From positions 1 through 64,000 of the forward strand of contig NZ_LEKU01000016.1 of the NCBI RefSeq assembly GCF_009932355.1: DNA of 64,000 nucleotides, in the 5' to 3' direction. Position numbers and translations under genes: made by a program. Position 1 is the first letter of the stretch. Every line of letters begins with the position of its first letter. This DNA is from Riemerella anatipestifer_E. GTDB taxonomy: Bacteria > Bacteroidota > Bacteroidia > Flavobacteriales > Weeksellaceae. The notes beneath the pieces are model-generated. The model saw only the letters and a list, made by a program, of their open reading frames with translations, was not told where the DNA came from and made no database searches. Below are positions 44,042 to 52,380 of the stretch, piece by piece.

Positions 44042-45835
44042 TTATTTGTAAGTTTTCCCTAGTGTGTGTAAGAACTCTTCTAAAGAGAGGTCGGTTAAGT
44101 TGAGTTTTTGTTTGATGCGATATTTTGTCATTCTTACACTTTTGGCTTCTACATTAAATATGGTGGCTATTTCTTTAGTAGATAAATTAAGGTAGATATA
44201 ACCACAATAGCGTTGGTCTAGTTGGGTAAGTTTCCCGTTGGCTTGGCTTTGCAGTTTTTCAAAAAATAGAGGATTGATGTTTTTAAACTCATTGAGAGAG
44301 TTATCAAGACTTTTGTCAATCCTTTTTTCTTGTTTGAGGATAGTTTCTAACTTTTTGATGTTTTCGGTATTAAGTTTTTCTAATAACTCATTTTTTCTTT
44401 CTATGTTAAGAGATTTAGCAAGATTTTCTTTTTCTATTTGTTGGTTTTTGAGTGCAAGTAACTCTTTTTCTGTTTCTAGTCTTTTATATTCCTCTTGGGT
44501 GAGTTTTATTTTTGTTTCAGCTTCGGTTTTTTCTTGTTTTAGACGAAGAGTCTTCTCTTGCTGTAACTTTACTTTTTGTTGTAAAAATTGATATATAAAA
44601 TAAAGCATTCCTATTAAAACAATAATAAATGCGATGAGAAAATAGTTTTTTAGTCTTTGATTTTTGGAATTTTCTTTGGTTTCATCTAGCTCCTTTTTCA
44701 TCTCTTTATTTTGGTGTATGGCTTCCGCTTTGTAGGCGTTCTCTATTTGTTCTTTTTTATAGATAGAGTCTTGAAATACCATTTGTTTATCCTTATAAAA
44801 GAGAGCTTTATCGTACTTGTTTTGTGAAGTGTAAAAGGCTACTAGAGCATTGCAAATGTTCTGAATGGTATAGTATTGTATAGGATTTCTTTTGCTTAGA
44901 ATATTGTAGGCTTCGATTAATAGGCGTTCGGCTTCGTTGGGGTTGCCTTCTTTTAGAGCTATTTGGGAGCGTATACCCATAGCATTTGCCAGAATTTCAT
45001 CTTTATCATAGACCTTAGATAAAGCTTTTTCTGTTTTATTGAGCTGAACTAGAATACTGTCTTTTAGTTGACGTGATGGAGCTTTATTCCATTTTTCAAA
45101 AAAGTAATTGGCGGTATTGATTGTGGTAATGGCGTAAGCTCTAGGATTAACTTTATTAGGATGTTGGTTGCAGACTTGTTCCGATTGATTAAGATAGTAT
45201 CTAATACTGTCTTGATATTTTGGGTTTTGAGTTTTATTAAAAAGAAACTTCATTAGTGTAGACTTTGCAGAGTAAGCATTCGTCATAAGGTCATACTTAC
45301 CTTCTTGGGCTTTTTGTGCAGCGTCTAGGCTTCTTTTTATATACTCTCTGCATTGGTCTATATTGTCCCAGTCAGAATGTAAACCATAGAGATAATAATA
45401 GATTAAGGATTCCAAATAGTAATCTGAGTCTTGTGGTAAAGTGTCTAGTGTTTTGTGGGCATATTCTATGGCGAGGTCGTTGATGCCTAAATATCTGTAA
45501 TAAAAGGCTTGAGCGTAATAAGAGATGGCTTGGGCATACTTATCCTTGGATTGTTGTGCTGTCTTTTCTGTGAGGGTAAGAAATTTTTGTGCTTCTTTAT
45601 AGTTCTCTAGCCTTGTCATTCTTTTGCTTTGTAGGGCATAGAGTTGCGTTAAATTTTTAGGGTTACCTTTATTTTCAGTGATAAGTTGTTTTAATTTTTT
45701 TTGTACCTCTTGATGTTTACCTTGCTGGTCTTGATTATCTAATAAAATAAGTGTCTGTGTAATATCTACAGACTGAGTGTATAAGAATAGTGGAAATAAA
45801 CAAAAAAATAGAATTAACTTTTCTCTTCTCAACAT
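44042..45835 (-). CDS. TPR-coiled-coil regulator with LuxR-type DNA-binding end
   Basis: A 597-residue protein: signal peptide (MLRREKLILFFCLFPLFLYTQ), a periplasmic helical repeat region to about residue 390 with TPR character (for example YAQAISYYAQAFYYRYLGIND), one membrane helix (YFLIAFIIVLIGMLYFIYQFL), a long charged coiled coil and a C-terminal helix-turn-helix (LSTKEIATIFNVEAKSVRMTKYRIKQKL). This is a common Bacteroidota one-component sensor design in which a periplasmic signal reaches a cytoplasmic DNA-binding end. Its target is unknown. A box shared with the unit at 42319-42831 lies about 70 bases upstream of the start, so autoregulation is possible. Confidence 0.85.
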   Translation of the reverse strand: MLRREKLILFFCLFPLFLYTQSVDITQTLILLDNQDQQGKHQEVQKKLKQLITENKGNPKNLTQLYALQSKRMTRLENYKEAQKFLTLTEKTAQQSKDKYAQAISYYAQAFYYRYLGINDLAIEYAHKTLDTLPQDSDYYLESLIYYYLYGLHSDWDNIDQCREYIKRSLDAAQKAQEGKYDLMTNAYSAKSTLMKFLFNKTQNPKYQDSIRYYLNQSEQVCNQHPNKVNPRAYAITTINTANYFFEKWNKAPSRQLKDSILVQLNKTEKALSKVYDKDEILANAMGIRSQIALKEGNPNEAERLLIEAYNILSKRNPIQYYTIQNICNALVAFYTSQNKYDKALFYKDKQMVFQDSIYKKEQIENAYKAEAIHQNKEMKKELDETKENSKNQRLKNYFLIAFIIVLIGMLYFIYQFLQQKVKLQQEKTLRLKQEKTEAETKIKLTQEEYKRLETEKELLALKNQQIEKENLAKSLNIERKNELLEKLNTENIKKLETILKQEKRIDKSLDNSLNEFKNINPLFFEKLQSQANGKLTQLDQRYCGYIYLNLSTKEIATIFNVEAKSVRMTKYRIKQKLNLTDLSLEEFLHTLGKTYK

Positions 45836-45909
45836 CTTATTATATCTTTTTTACTAATTATTTTGGATGGCGCAAGGTAATAAAACCATATTTTAAAATA
45901 AATTATTTT

Positions 45910-45936
45910 CGTCTACATAGTATCTACAATCTGTAG
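45910..45936 (-). promoter_or_regulatory. Shared promoter box upstream of the TPR-LuxR gene
   Basis: CGTCTACATAGTATCTACAA, nearly identical to the box at 42892, leads directly into a CTACA-ATC-TGTAG palindrome ending at 45936. The gap 45836-46028 holds no other gene. Confidence 0.45.
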
Positions 45937-45995
45937 TAACTATCTTGATCTTATAGCTAGGTAAGAGAGTGTTTAAAAAATTGTTCGCATAGGAT

Positions 45996-46024
45996 TTGCC
46001 TTAAATTAAAAACACTTACTTTTG
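45996..46024 (+). promoter_or_regulatory. Near-leaderless promoter of the dus gene
   Basis: TTG (45996-45998), an 18-base spacer and TACTTTTG (46017-46024). The start ATG at 46029 is only four bases further on. Confidence 0.7.
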
Positions 46025-46028
46025 CAGA

Positions 46029-47006
46029 ATGGTAAAAATAGGGAATATAGAATTGCCAGATTTTCCTTTATTGCTGGCTCCTATGGAAGATGTGAGCGAC
46101 CCTCCGTTTCGTAGGCTTTGTAAAATGCACGGTGCAGATTTAATGTATTCGGAGTTTATCTCTTCGGAAGGGCTTATTAGAGATGCTATAAAATCTAAAA
46201 AGAAGCTGGATATTTTTGATTACGAAAGACCTGTTGGTATTCAGATTTTTGGGGGAGATGAGGAAGCTATGGCAATGTCTGCCAAAATAGTGGAAACGGT
46301 ACAACCTGATTTGGTAGATATTAACTTTGGATGTCCTGTGAAGAAAGTGGTTTGCAAAGGGGCAGGAGCAGGGGTTTTAAAAGATATAGACCTAATGGTA
46401 AGGCTTACCAAAGCCGTAGTAAATTCCACCCATTTACCTGTAACGGTTAAGACAAGGTTGGGCTGGGATACTAGTAGCATCAATATAGATGAAGTAGCGG
46501 AACGACTGCAAGAGGCAGGCATTAAAGCCCTTACCATACACGCAAGAACGAGGGCTCAAATGTATAAAGGAGAAGCCGATTGGGAACATATTTCTCGCAT
46601 TAAACAAAACCCTAATATTGAGATTCCTATTTTTGGGAACGGAGATATAGATTCGCCTCAAAAAGCCTTAGATTATAAAAGCAAATATGCTTGTGATGGA
46701 GTTATGATTGGTAGAGCTGCTATTGGTTATCCTTGGATTTTTAATGAAGTGAAACATTTTTTCCGAACAGGAGAGCTACTTTCAGAACCTACTTTACAAG
46801 ACCGTTTAACCGCAGTAAGACAACACGCCGAATGGAGTGCTGAATGGAAAGGTGAACGCCTTGGATTGATAGAAATGAGACAACATTACAGTAATTATTT
46901 CCGTGGGGTGCCACATTTTAAGGAGTATAGAAAAAGGTTTTTAGAAATACTTACTTTGGAGGAAATGGATAGCCTCATCAGTCAAATCATAGAGGCAAAT
47001 AATTAA
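46029..47006 (+). CDS. tRNA-dihydrouridine synthase (DusB-like)
   Basis: This FMN enzyme reduces uridines in the D-loop of tRNA. The 325-residue product has the Dus barrel motifs LLAPMEDVSDPPFRRL, the catalytic cysteine C109 in GCPVKKVVCKGAGAG, VTVKTRLGW, IHARTRAQMYKGEADW and IFGNGDIDSP. The C-terminal helical domain is present. The exact tRNA position modified cannot be read from the sequence; the general Bacteroidota type is closest to DusB. xth follows 15 bases downstream. Confidence 0.9.
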   Translation: MVKIGNIELPDFPLLLAPMEDVSDPPFRRLCKMHGADLMYSEFISSEGLIRDAIKSKKKLDIFDYERPVGIQIFGGDEEAMAMSAKIVETVQPDLVDINFGCPVKKVVCKGAGAGVLKDIDLMVRLTKAVVNSTHLPVTVKTRLGWDTSSINIDEVAERLQEAGIKALTIHARTRAQMYKGEADWEHISRIKQNPNIEIPIFGNGDIDSPQKALDYKSKYACDGVMIGRAAIGYPWIFNEVKHFFRTGELLSEPTLQDRLTAVRQHAEWSAEWKGERLGLIEMRQHYSNYFRGVPHFKEYRKRFLEILTLEEMDSLISQIIEANN

Positions 47007-47021
47007 AGCTAAAACAAAATA

Positions 47022-47783
47022 ATGAAGATAATATCTTACAATGTCAATGGTATTCGGGCAGCTTTTAATAAGGATTTAATTGGTTGGTTAGGACACGCTG
47101 CTCCCGATGTTATTTGTTTTCAAGAAAGTAAGGCTCAAAAAGATCAAATAGATATAGCAAGTTTTGAGAAAGAGGGCTACCATACCTATTGGTTTTCTGC
47201 GGAAAAGAAAGGGTATAGCGGGGTAGGTATCGCTACTAAAATTCAGCCTAAGCATGTAGAATATGGTTGTGATATGGAGCCATACGATAAAGAAGGACGA
47301 GTAATAAGAGCTGATTTTGAAGATTTTTCGGTAATATCTGTATATGTGCCTTCCGCTACCAATATAGATAGACTGGATTTCAAAATGCAGTTTTGTTACG
47401 ATTTTTTAGCTTATATAAAAGAGCTAAGAAAAACCATTCCTAATTTAATTATTTCGGGAGATTTTAATATCTGTCATCAAGCAATAGATATTCACGACCC
47501 TGTAAGATTAAAAAATGTCTCTGGCTTCCTTCCTATAGAGCGAGAATGGATGACAGAGTTTATAAAAGAATGTGGGTTAATAGATAGCTTCCGTTATTTT
47601 AATACCGAACCCAACCAATACTCATGGTGGAGTTATAGACAAAATGCACGAGCTAATAATAAGGGTTGGAGGTTAGACTATCATTTTGTGTCAGACTCGT
47701 TAGAAAGTCGTTTGTCTAGAGGGCTTATTCTTAGTGAGGCTTACCACTCGGATCATTGTCCCGTTTTAGTGGAATTAAAATAG
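47022..47783 (+). CDS. xth: Exodeoxyribonuclease III
   Basis: This AP endonuclease and 3'-5' exonuclease acts in base-excision repair. The 253-residue protein has the EEP fold motifs: SYNVNGIRAA, CFQESKAQ, a YSGVGIATK segment, SGDFNICHQ, LIDSFR, YSWWSYR and the final SDHCPVLVEL histidine. It lies behind dus in one unit; the stop is followed by interleaved inverted repeats. Confidence 0.95.
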   Translation: MKIISYNVNGIRAAFNKDLIGWLGHAAPDVICFQESKAQKDQIDIASFEKEGYHTYWFSAEKKGYSGVGIATKIQPKHVEYGCDMEPYDKEGRVIRADFEDFSVISVYVPSATNIDRLDFKMQFCYDFLAYIKELRKTIPNLIISGDFNICHQAIDIHDPVRLKNVSGFLPIEREWMTEFIKECGLIDSFRYFNTEPNQYSWWSYRQNARANNKGWRLDYHFVSDSLESRLSRGLILSEAYHSDHCPVLVELK

Positions 47784-47795
47784 GGCGTGTTTCTC

Positions 47796-47879
47796 AACAG
47801 AGAGGCTGTCCTTACCGTAACAGACCCTCTGTTAGCCTAAGGACAGACACCCCGTTACGGTAAGTGCGGAGACTCTGTT
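47796..47879. repeat. Interleaved inverted repeats behind xth
   Basis: Three sets of complementary blocks overlap: AACAGAG (47796-47802) with CTCTGTT (47827-47833, and again at 47873-47879), CTGTCCTTA (47806-47814) with TAAGGACAG (47838-47846), and CTTACCGTAAC (47811-47821) with GTTACGGTAAG (47854-47864). The nested and crossing order allows alternative folds or a pseudoknot. There is no clear T-run, so it is not a simple terminator. Confidence 0.6.
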
Positions 47880-47908
47880 CCGTAGCATTCGGTAAAAGGT
47901 AATAAAAT

Positions 47909-47933
47909 AGGCTACTCGTTAAATGAGTAGCCT
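47909..47933 (-). terminator. Terminator after the HU-HIG gene
   Basis: AGGCTACTC (47909-47917) pairs with GAGTAGCCT (47925-47933), followed by ATTTTATT on the minus strand. Confidence 0.8.
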
Positions 47934-47957
47934 TAGTTTTAAAATTAAAATACCTTA

Positions 47958-48677
47958 TTAGACAATAACCACTGGATTAGGTAGTTTCTCCGTTCTTGGT
48001 TCTTTTAGTAAGACAGAACCCGTGCTGCTTTGTGTTGTAATGCTGAGTTCATAGTTCCCTGCCTCCAAATCTGCAGGCACAAGAATAAGCACCCTTGACG
48101 GCTCATTGATTACGATATTATCTTTAGCCAACTTGACCTCATTTTGATTGTCTAAGTTTTTAAAGACGATACCATTTTTAGGATTATCGCCATCTATTTT
48201 AATGTAAGTACCTTTGATTTCTGCGTTTTTGCCTTTGGTAAGGGTGCCGTCTGCTTTGCCAGTAACTTTATCAGTGATGCTGAACACGCTCATTGGGCTG
48301 GATTGCTCACCAAGGATTTCCACTTTGGTATCGTTGGCGGCTTTTCTTAGGTCAGTGCCTTGGTTCACATTCACATAAACGGAGTGTTTCTCTTTATCCC
48401 AAGTCTTATCGTAAAATACACCCTTAATGGCAGGACGCATATACACCAGCCCTGTATTTACACCATACCCGTTGAGTACCAACTCCGAGGCTTTGCGATT
48501 AAAGCGGGTGATAATATCTACCGCCGTTTCAGTTTGTATCTCCATACCCTCTTTTTTGAGGGCTTCTATAATTTCTGTAATACCAAGGCTACCACCTAAA
48601 AGTGGCACGGCTACAAAATCGTTAGGGTCATCTTTCGTTAATAGGTTGGGGCGCAACCATGCTTTTAAAGTATTCAT
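47958..48677 (-). CDS. HU-like DNA-binding protein with C-terminal Ig-like domain (DUF4469-like)
   Basis: A 239-residue protein. The first 125 residues form an HU-HIG domain (MNTLKAWLRPNLLTKDDPND, then LGITEIIEALKKEG and the NGYGVNTGLVYMRPAIKGVF turn). The C-terminal part (NEPSRVLILVPADLEAGNYEL) is an Ig-like fold of the DUF4469 type. The role is presumably DNA binding with a second interaction arm. It follows a surface-protein gene on the same strand with a terminator in between. Confidence 0.85.
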   Translation of the reverse strand: MNTLKAWLRPNLLTKDDPNDFVAVPLLGGSLGITEIIEALKKEGMEIQTETAVDIITRFNRKASELVLNGYGVNTGLVYMRPAIKGVFYDKTWDKEKHSVYVNVNQGTDLRKAANDTKVEILGEQSSPMSVFSITDKVTGKADGTLTKGKNAEIKGTYIKIDGDNPKNGIVFKNLDNQNEVKLAKDNIVINEPSRVLILVPADLEAGNYELSITTQSSTGSVLLKEPRTEKLPNPVVIV

Positions 48678-48739
48678 AATGTATCATTTTTTTAAGGTTA
48701 AATTTGGTATTACTTTGTTCTGATTTGAAATATAAAAAG

Positions 48740-48766
48740 CCCCATTGTGATACCGTCACAATGGGG
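48740..48766 (-). terminator. Terminator after the surface-protein gene
   Basis: CCCCATTGTGA (48740-48750) pairs with TCACAATGGGG (48756-48766), followed on the minus strand by CTTTTTAT. A perfect 11-bp stem with a five-base loop. Confidence 0.85.
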
Positions 48767-48776
48767 AAAAGTTAAA

Positions 48777-50609
48777 CTATTTTACTAATAAGGCTTCTAG
48801 CTTCTGTAAACGAGCTTCTAATTCTGCTATTTTGGCATCTTTAGCTTTTAGAGCCTTATCTTGCTCTATGCTGTGTAGATAAAGTTCTTCTATCTTCTCC
48901 ACATTGGTCAGTTGAGTTGCCATAAGGTCTATATAACCTTGTTTTTTGATTTCTGCTGCAGACTGATACCCTGGCAAATGTCCGTTGGCTTTTACAAAAT
49001 CTTCTACTTGACTAAGGGTTTTAAAGCTGTAATCTGATTTAATACTAGAAGTACCTGTATAATACTTTTGGAAAACATAATCTGGGAAGATAGCGGCATT
49101 AGAGCCAATAAAGCCTGTTGCCTTAACATTACCCGCAACTTCTAGTTTTTCTGCTGGAGTATCTACCCCTATACCTACATTATCCCCAAAACGAACTTTT
49201 CCTGCATTGGTATAAATAGCATAATTCTTATCGGCTCCTGCCTTTACATTATCCAAATAGATACCGTACATATCTGTTACTTTAGCTGTTGTAGCAATCT
49301 CAGTATTTAATCTGCTTCCATACAATCTACCAACCTCTGCGTTACCATCCATCTTTAGCATATAAAAAAGTCCTGCAAAAGAGGGGGCAGTTGTATTATT
49401 GCCAAAAGTAACATCAAACCTAGCAGAAGCTCCTCCGTCTGTTACGGTTGTATTATCATTAATAAATACCATATTTCTTAATCCAGCTACTGCTCTTACT
49501 GATGACGATGCATAACTTCCGTTATCAGCTAGCTGAGTGTACACCTCATTAGTTATTCCTTCCATAACATCAGCTTTTCCTCCTCGCTTCATTTTAGTGG
49601 TTGTGTTTAAAGCGTTCATTCTTCCTACTTCCCCACCTTGGTAGCTATTCGAATAAATAGCAGATCCTCTTATGGTATTTACTTTTCCTACAGAAAATGA
49701 GGTTGCTCCAAAGGCACCTCCCATTATACTCTTAGCTGTTGTAGTTGTAACGGTTGAAACATTAGAGCTGTTTGACTGAGAACTCGTTTCCATACCTAAA
49801 TCCACACTTGCCCTCACTCCCATAACATCTCCTAAATCAACAACATCAGGGTTTGTTGTAATTGATGAGTTAACCCCTCTATAATTTCTGATATTTGAAG
49901 CTATAGTATTGGTATGACTCCCGTTAATCATTATTCCTGTTTCTTCAAAGGTATACCCTGGAGCCCAAAAAGTATTAGACGCAGGTAAAGAGAGCGGAAG
50001 AATATCTGATGAAAAATTCTTTTTAAAACCATACTCAGGTGTTACTCCATTAGGATTAGGCAACCATAGACCTCCTCCCACTGCGGTACCATTATTGTTT
50101 TTCATATTTAAAAGTAAAGCCCTCACATTTGGGTTCGTTTTTTTATATCCAAAATCCACATTTGTTTCGTTAGCAGGTATTAGATATGTATAAGTATCAG
50201 CAGAACTTGTTGTTTTATTCCATAGTTGCCCTGATGTTTCCGCACTAGATTTTACCCACTCTATGCCATTGTAGTAATAGTAACCTTTCTCTGTTATTTT
50301 GGCTACTTTGGTATCATTACCTGTATAATTACTTATAGCTCCATTGGTTTTAGTAGCATCATCTATTACATAGACTAAAGTTCCCTCTACGGGAGCCTCA
50401 ATGCTTGCTACACGGGTTTTACTTAGTTGAGGAGCTAAGATTCCCTCATTAGTTTTGGCATCACCTTGGCTATTAGTTGCATTGGGTTGAATGTCTAAAG
50501 TAGCTCTAGGCGAGGAAACATTAACCCCTACTTTACCACTTTGTCCATAAACCACTAGCCCTAAACCTAAAAAGGCTAACACACTTAATTTTGTAGTCTT
50601 TGTTTTCAT
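48777..50609 (-). CDS. Large secreted surface protein with C-terminal coiled-coil end
   Basis: I choose the ATG at 50609 (MKTKTTKLSVLAFLGLGLVVYGQ), a normal signal peptide; the frame upstream of it is not protein-like. The 610-residue mature protein begins KVGVNVSSPRATLDIQPN and contains many Thr/Ser/Asn-rich beta strands, a GIGVDTPAEKLEVAGNVKATGF segment and a C-terminal FVKANGHLPGYQSAAEIKKQGY helix pair ending in a leucine-rich coiled coil. This end is common in Bacteroidota surface proteins and resembles tail-fibre trimerisation regions. There is no T9SS tail and no catalytic motif. The HU-like gene follows downstream, as for the gene at the left edge of the window. Confidence 0.75.
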   Translation of the reverse strand: MKTKTTKLSVLAFLGLGLVVYGQSGKVGVNVSSPRATLDIQPNATNSQGDAKTNEGILAPQLSKTRVASIEAPVEGTLVYVIDDATKTNGAISNYTGNDTKVAKITEKGYYYYNGIEWVKSSAETSGQLWNKTTSSADTYTYLIPANETNVDFGYKKTNPNVRALLLNMKNNNGTAVGGGLWLPNPNGVTPEYGFKKNFSSDILPLSLPASNTFWAPGYTFEETGIMINGSHTNTIASNIRNYRGVNSSITTNPDVVDLGDVMGVRASVDLGMETSSQSNSSNVSTVTTTTAKSIMGGAFGATSFSVGKVNTIRGSAIYSNSYQGGEVGRMNALNTTTKMKRGGKADVMEGITNEVYTQLADNGSYASSSVRAVAGLRNMVFINDNTTVTDGGASARFDVTFGNNTTAPSFAGLFYMLKMDGNAEVGRLYGSRLNTEIATTAKVTDMYGIYLDNVKAGADKNYAIYTNAGKVRFGDNVGIGVDTPAEKLEVAGNVKATGFIGSNAAIFPDYVFQKYYTGTSSIKSDYSFKTLSQVEDFVKANGHLPGYQSAAEIKKQGYIDLMATQLTNVEKIEELYLHSIEQDKALKAKDAKIAELEARLQKLEALLVK

Positions 50610-51166
50610 AACATTTAATTTAAAATTGTTAATATTTAGATTATAGATTTTAGACTTAAGGGTTGAGGTGATACTAGGTTCTAATATCTCACCTCTAAGC
50701 TCTGATATAAAAAAACGCCTTCCCCCTCTAAACACACACAAAACGAGAGGAAAGGCTAAAGCAGAAAGAAAGTAAAAACTCCCTCTCTGAACGCTAAAAA
50801 CACCCAACAAGAACGACCATGTTTTAAGACAAAACAATGGTGCTTTTAGTAAATATTGATGAAAGCTAAAATTAGAATAGTATAAACACCAAAAGCCTCC
50901 AACGAAAGTTGGCGGAACGATATTTTGTTTTAACGATAAAAGTTGAAGTAATTTTCTAGATAATACGACGCATACCCACGAAACTATCTGTGTGTGTGTG
51001 TGTTTACGAAATTATTTGGAAGTACCAAATAATTGGAGTACTTTTTTACACTTATTTGTATGTTACTGATATTGCGTGTCATAAAACTGAAGCAAACTTA
51101 TAACCTTTTGTAGAAGTATGCAAGTTTTTAGTCTTATATTTTTTAGATAAGCACTATTTAGTGCAA
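50610..51166. other. Gene-free stretch with a (TG)7 tract
   Basis: About 560 bases without a gene between two minus-strand genes. It is likely the upstream region of the surface-protein gene. It contains a dinucleotide tract TG x 7 at 50989-51002 and short purine-rich pieces, and no clear TTG/TAnnTTTG promoter that I could place with confidence. Confidence 0.6.
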
Positions 51167-51195
51167 AAAAGCCTAAAAAAAACTCTTAGGCTTTT
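51167..51195 (-). terminator. Terminator after metZ
   Basis: AAAAGCCTAA (51167-51176) pairs with TTAGGCTTTT (51186-51195), followed on the minus strand by TTTGCACT; the stem itself supplies the U-run. Confidence 0.75.
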
Positions 51196-51210
51196 AGGTT
51201 AAATATGGGC

Positions 51211-52368
51211 TTAATCTAAGGCTTGTTTTAAATCAGAAATAATGTCTTCTACATTTTCTAAACCTACACTACAACGCACCAATCCTGGGGTAATGCCTAC
51301 TTCTAAACGGTCTTCTTCGGTGAGTTTAGAGTGAGTGGTAGAGGCAGGGTGGGTTACAATAGTTCTAGTATCTCCCAAGTTAGGCGATAGTGAGCATAAC
51401 TTTATCTTGTTGAGGAAGTTTCTGCCACCTTCAATGCCCCCTTTAACTTCAAATGCCACAATATTGCCGCCGTGTTTCATTTGTTTTTTAGCGATTTCGT
51501 AGCTTGGGTGTGAGGGTAGAAAGGGATATTTTACTAAGGAAACTTTAGGGTGTTGTTCTAGGAATTCTGCTACTGCTAGAGCGTTTTCGCAATGTTTCTC
51601 TAGACGCACAGCCAAAGTTTCTAAACTTTTACTAAGCACCCACGCATTAAACGGAGATAAAGACGGTCCTGTATTTCTAGAGAAGAGATAGATTTCTCTA
51701 ATGAGTTCTTTTTTTCCAACCACAATACCACCTAACACACGCCCTTGTCCGTCTATCATTTTGGTAGCAGAGTGTATGACTAGGTCGGCTCCGTAAGTGA
51801 TAGGTTGCTGTAAATATGGGGTGGCAAAACAGTTATCTACTACAAAAATAAGATTGTGTTTTTTAGCAAAATTGCCAAAAAACTCTAAGTCTAAAATCTC
51901 AATAGCAGGGTTAGTAGGTGTTTCTAAATAGAGAAAGCGGGTGTTAGGTTTTAGATACTTTTCTAGCTCTACTTCATCAGCTTTAAAGTAAGTGGTTTCT
52001 ACATTCCATTTTGGGAAATGGGTCTTAAATAAATAGTGGGTAGAACCAAATACCGACTGGCAACTCAAAATATGGTCGTTAGGTTTAAGCAAAGCATTAA
52101 ACGAGGCAAAAACAGCCGCCATACCCGAAGCAAAGGCATATCCAGCTTCGGCACCTTCCATTTGTACTATCTTTTCGGTAAACTCATTGGTGTTGGGGTT
52201 ACCGTAACGGCTATAGATGTTATGCTCTACCTCTTCTGCAAAGGCGGCACGCATCTGTTCGGCATCTTCAAAAACAAAGCTAGAGGTAAGATACAACGGC
52301 ACCGAATGCTCCTGAAAATCAGTTCTAGCGATTTGGTTTCTGATGGCTTGGGTTTCAAAGTTTTTCAT
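51211..52368 (-). CDS. metZ: O-acylhomoserine sulfhydrylase / cystathionine gamma-synthase-type PLP enzyme
   Basis: A 385-residue PLP enzyme of the Cys/Met metabolism family. The lysine that binds PLP is K203 (IHSATKMIDGQGRVLGG). YSRYGNPNTNEFTEKIVQMEG, SGMAAVFASF and the FVVDNCFATPYLQQP region are all present. In an operon with an O-acylhomoserine-forming MetX, it most likely makes homocysteine directly from sulfide, or cystathionine from cysteine; the sequence does not decide. It is the third gene of the riboswitch-controlled unit, 12 bases behind the homoserine dehydrogenase gene. Confidence 0.9.
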   Translation of the reverse strand: MKNFETQAIRNQIARTDFQEHSVPLYLTSSFVFEDAEQMRAAFAEEVEHNIYSRYGNPNTNEFTEKIVQMEGAEAGYAFASGMAAVFASFNALLKPNDHILSCQSVFGSTHYLFKTHFPKWNVETTYFKADEVELEKYLKPNTRFLYLETPTNPAIEILDLEFFGNFAKKHNLIFVVDNCFATPYLQQPITYGADLVIHSATKMIDGQGRVLGGIVVGKKELIREIYLFSRNTGPSLSPFNAWVLSKSLETLAVRLEKHCENALAVAEFLEQHPKVSLVKYPFLPSHPSYEIAKKQMKHGGNIVAFEVKGGIEGGRNFLNKIKLCSLSPNLGDTRTIVTHPASTTHSKLTEEDRLEVGITPGLVRCSVGLENVEDIISDLKQALD

Positions 52369-52380
52369 ATTATAAAGTTG

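Noticed and set aside
50610..50837. N-terminal extension of the surface protein to 50837
   Set aside because: The extension lacks protein-like composition and would place the signal peptide inside the protein.
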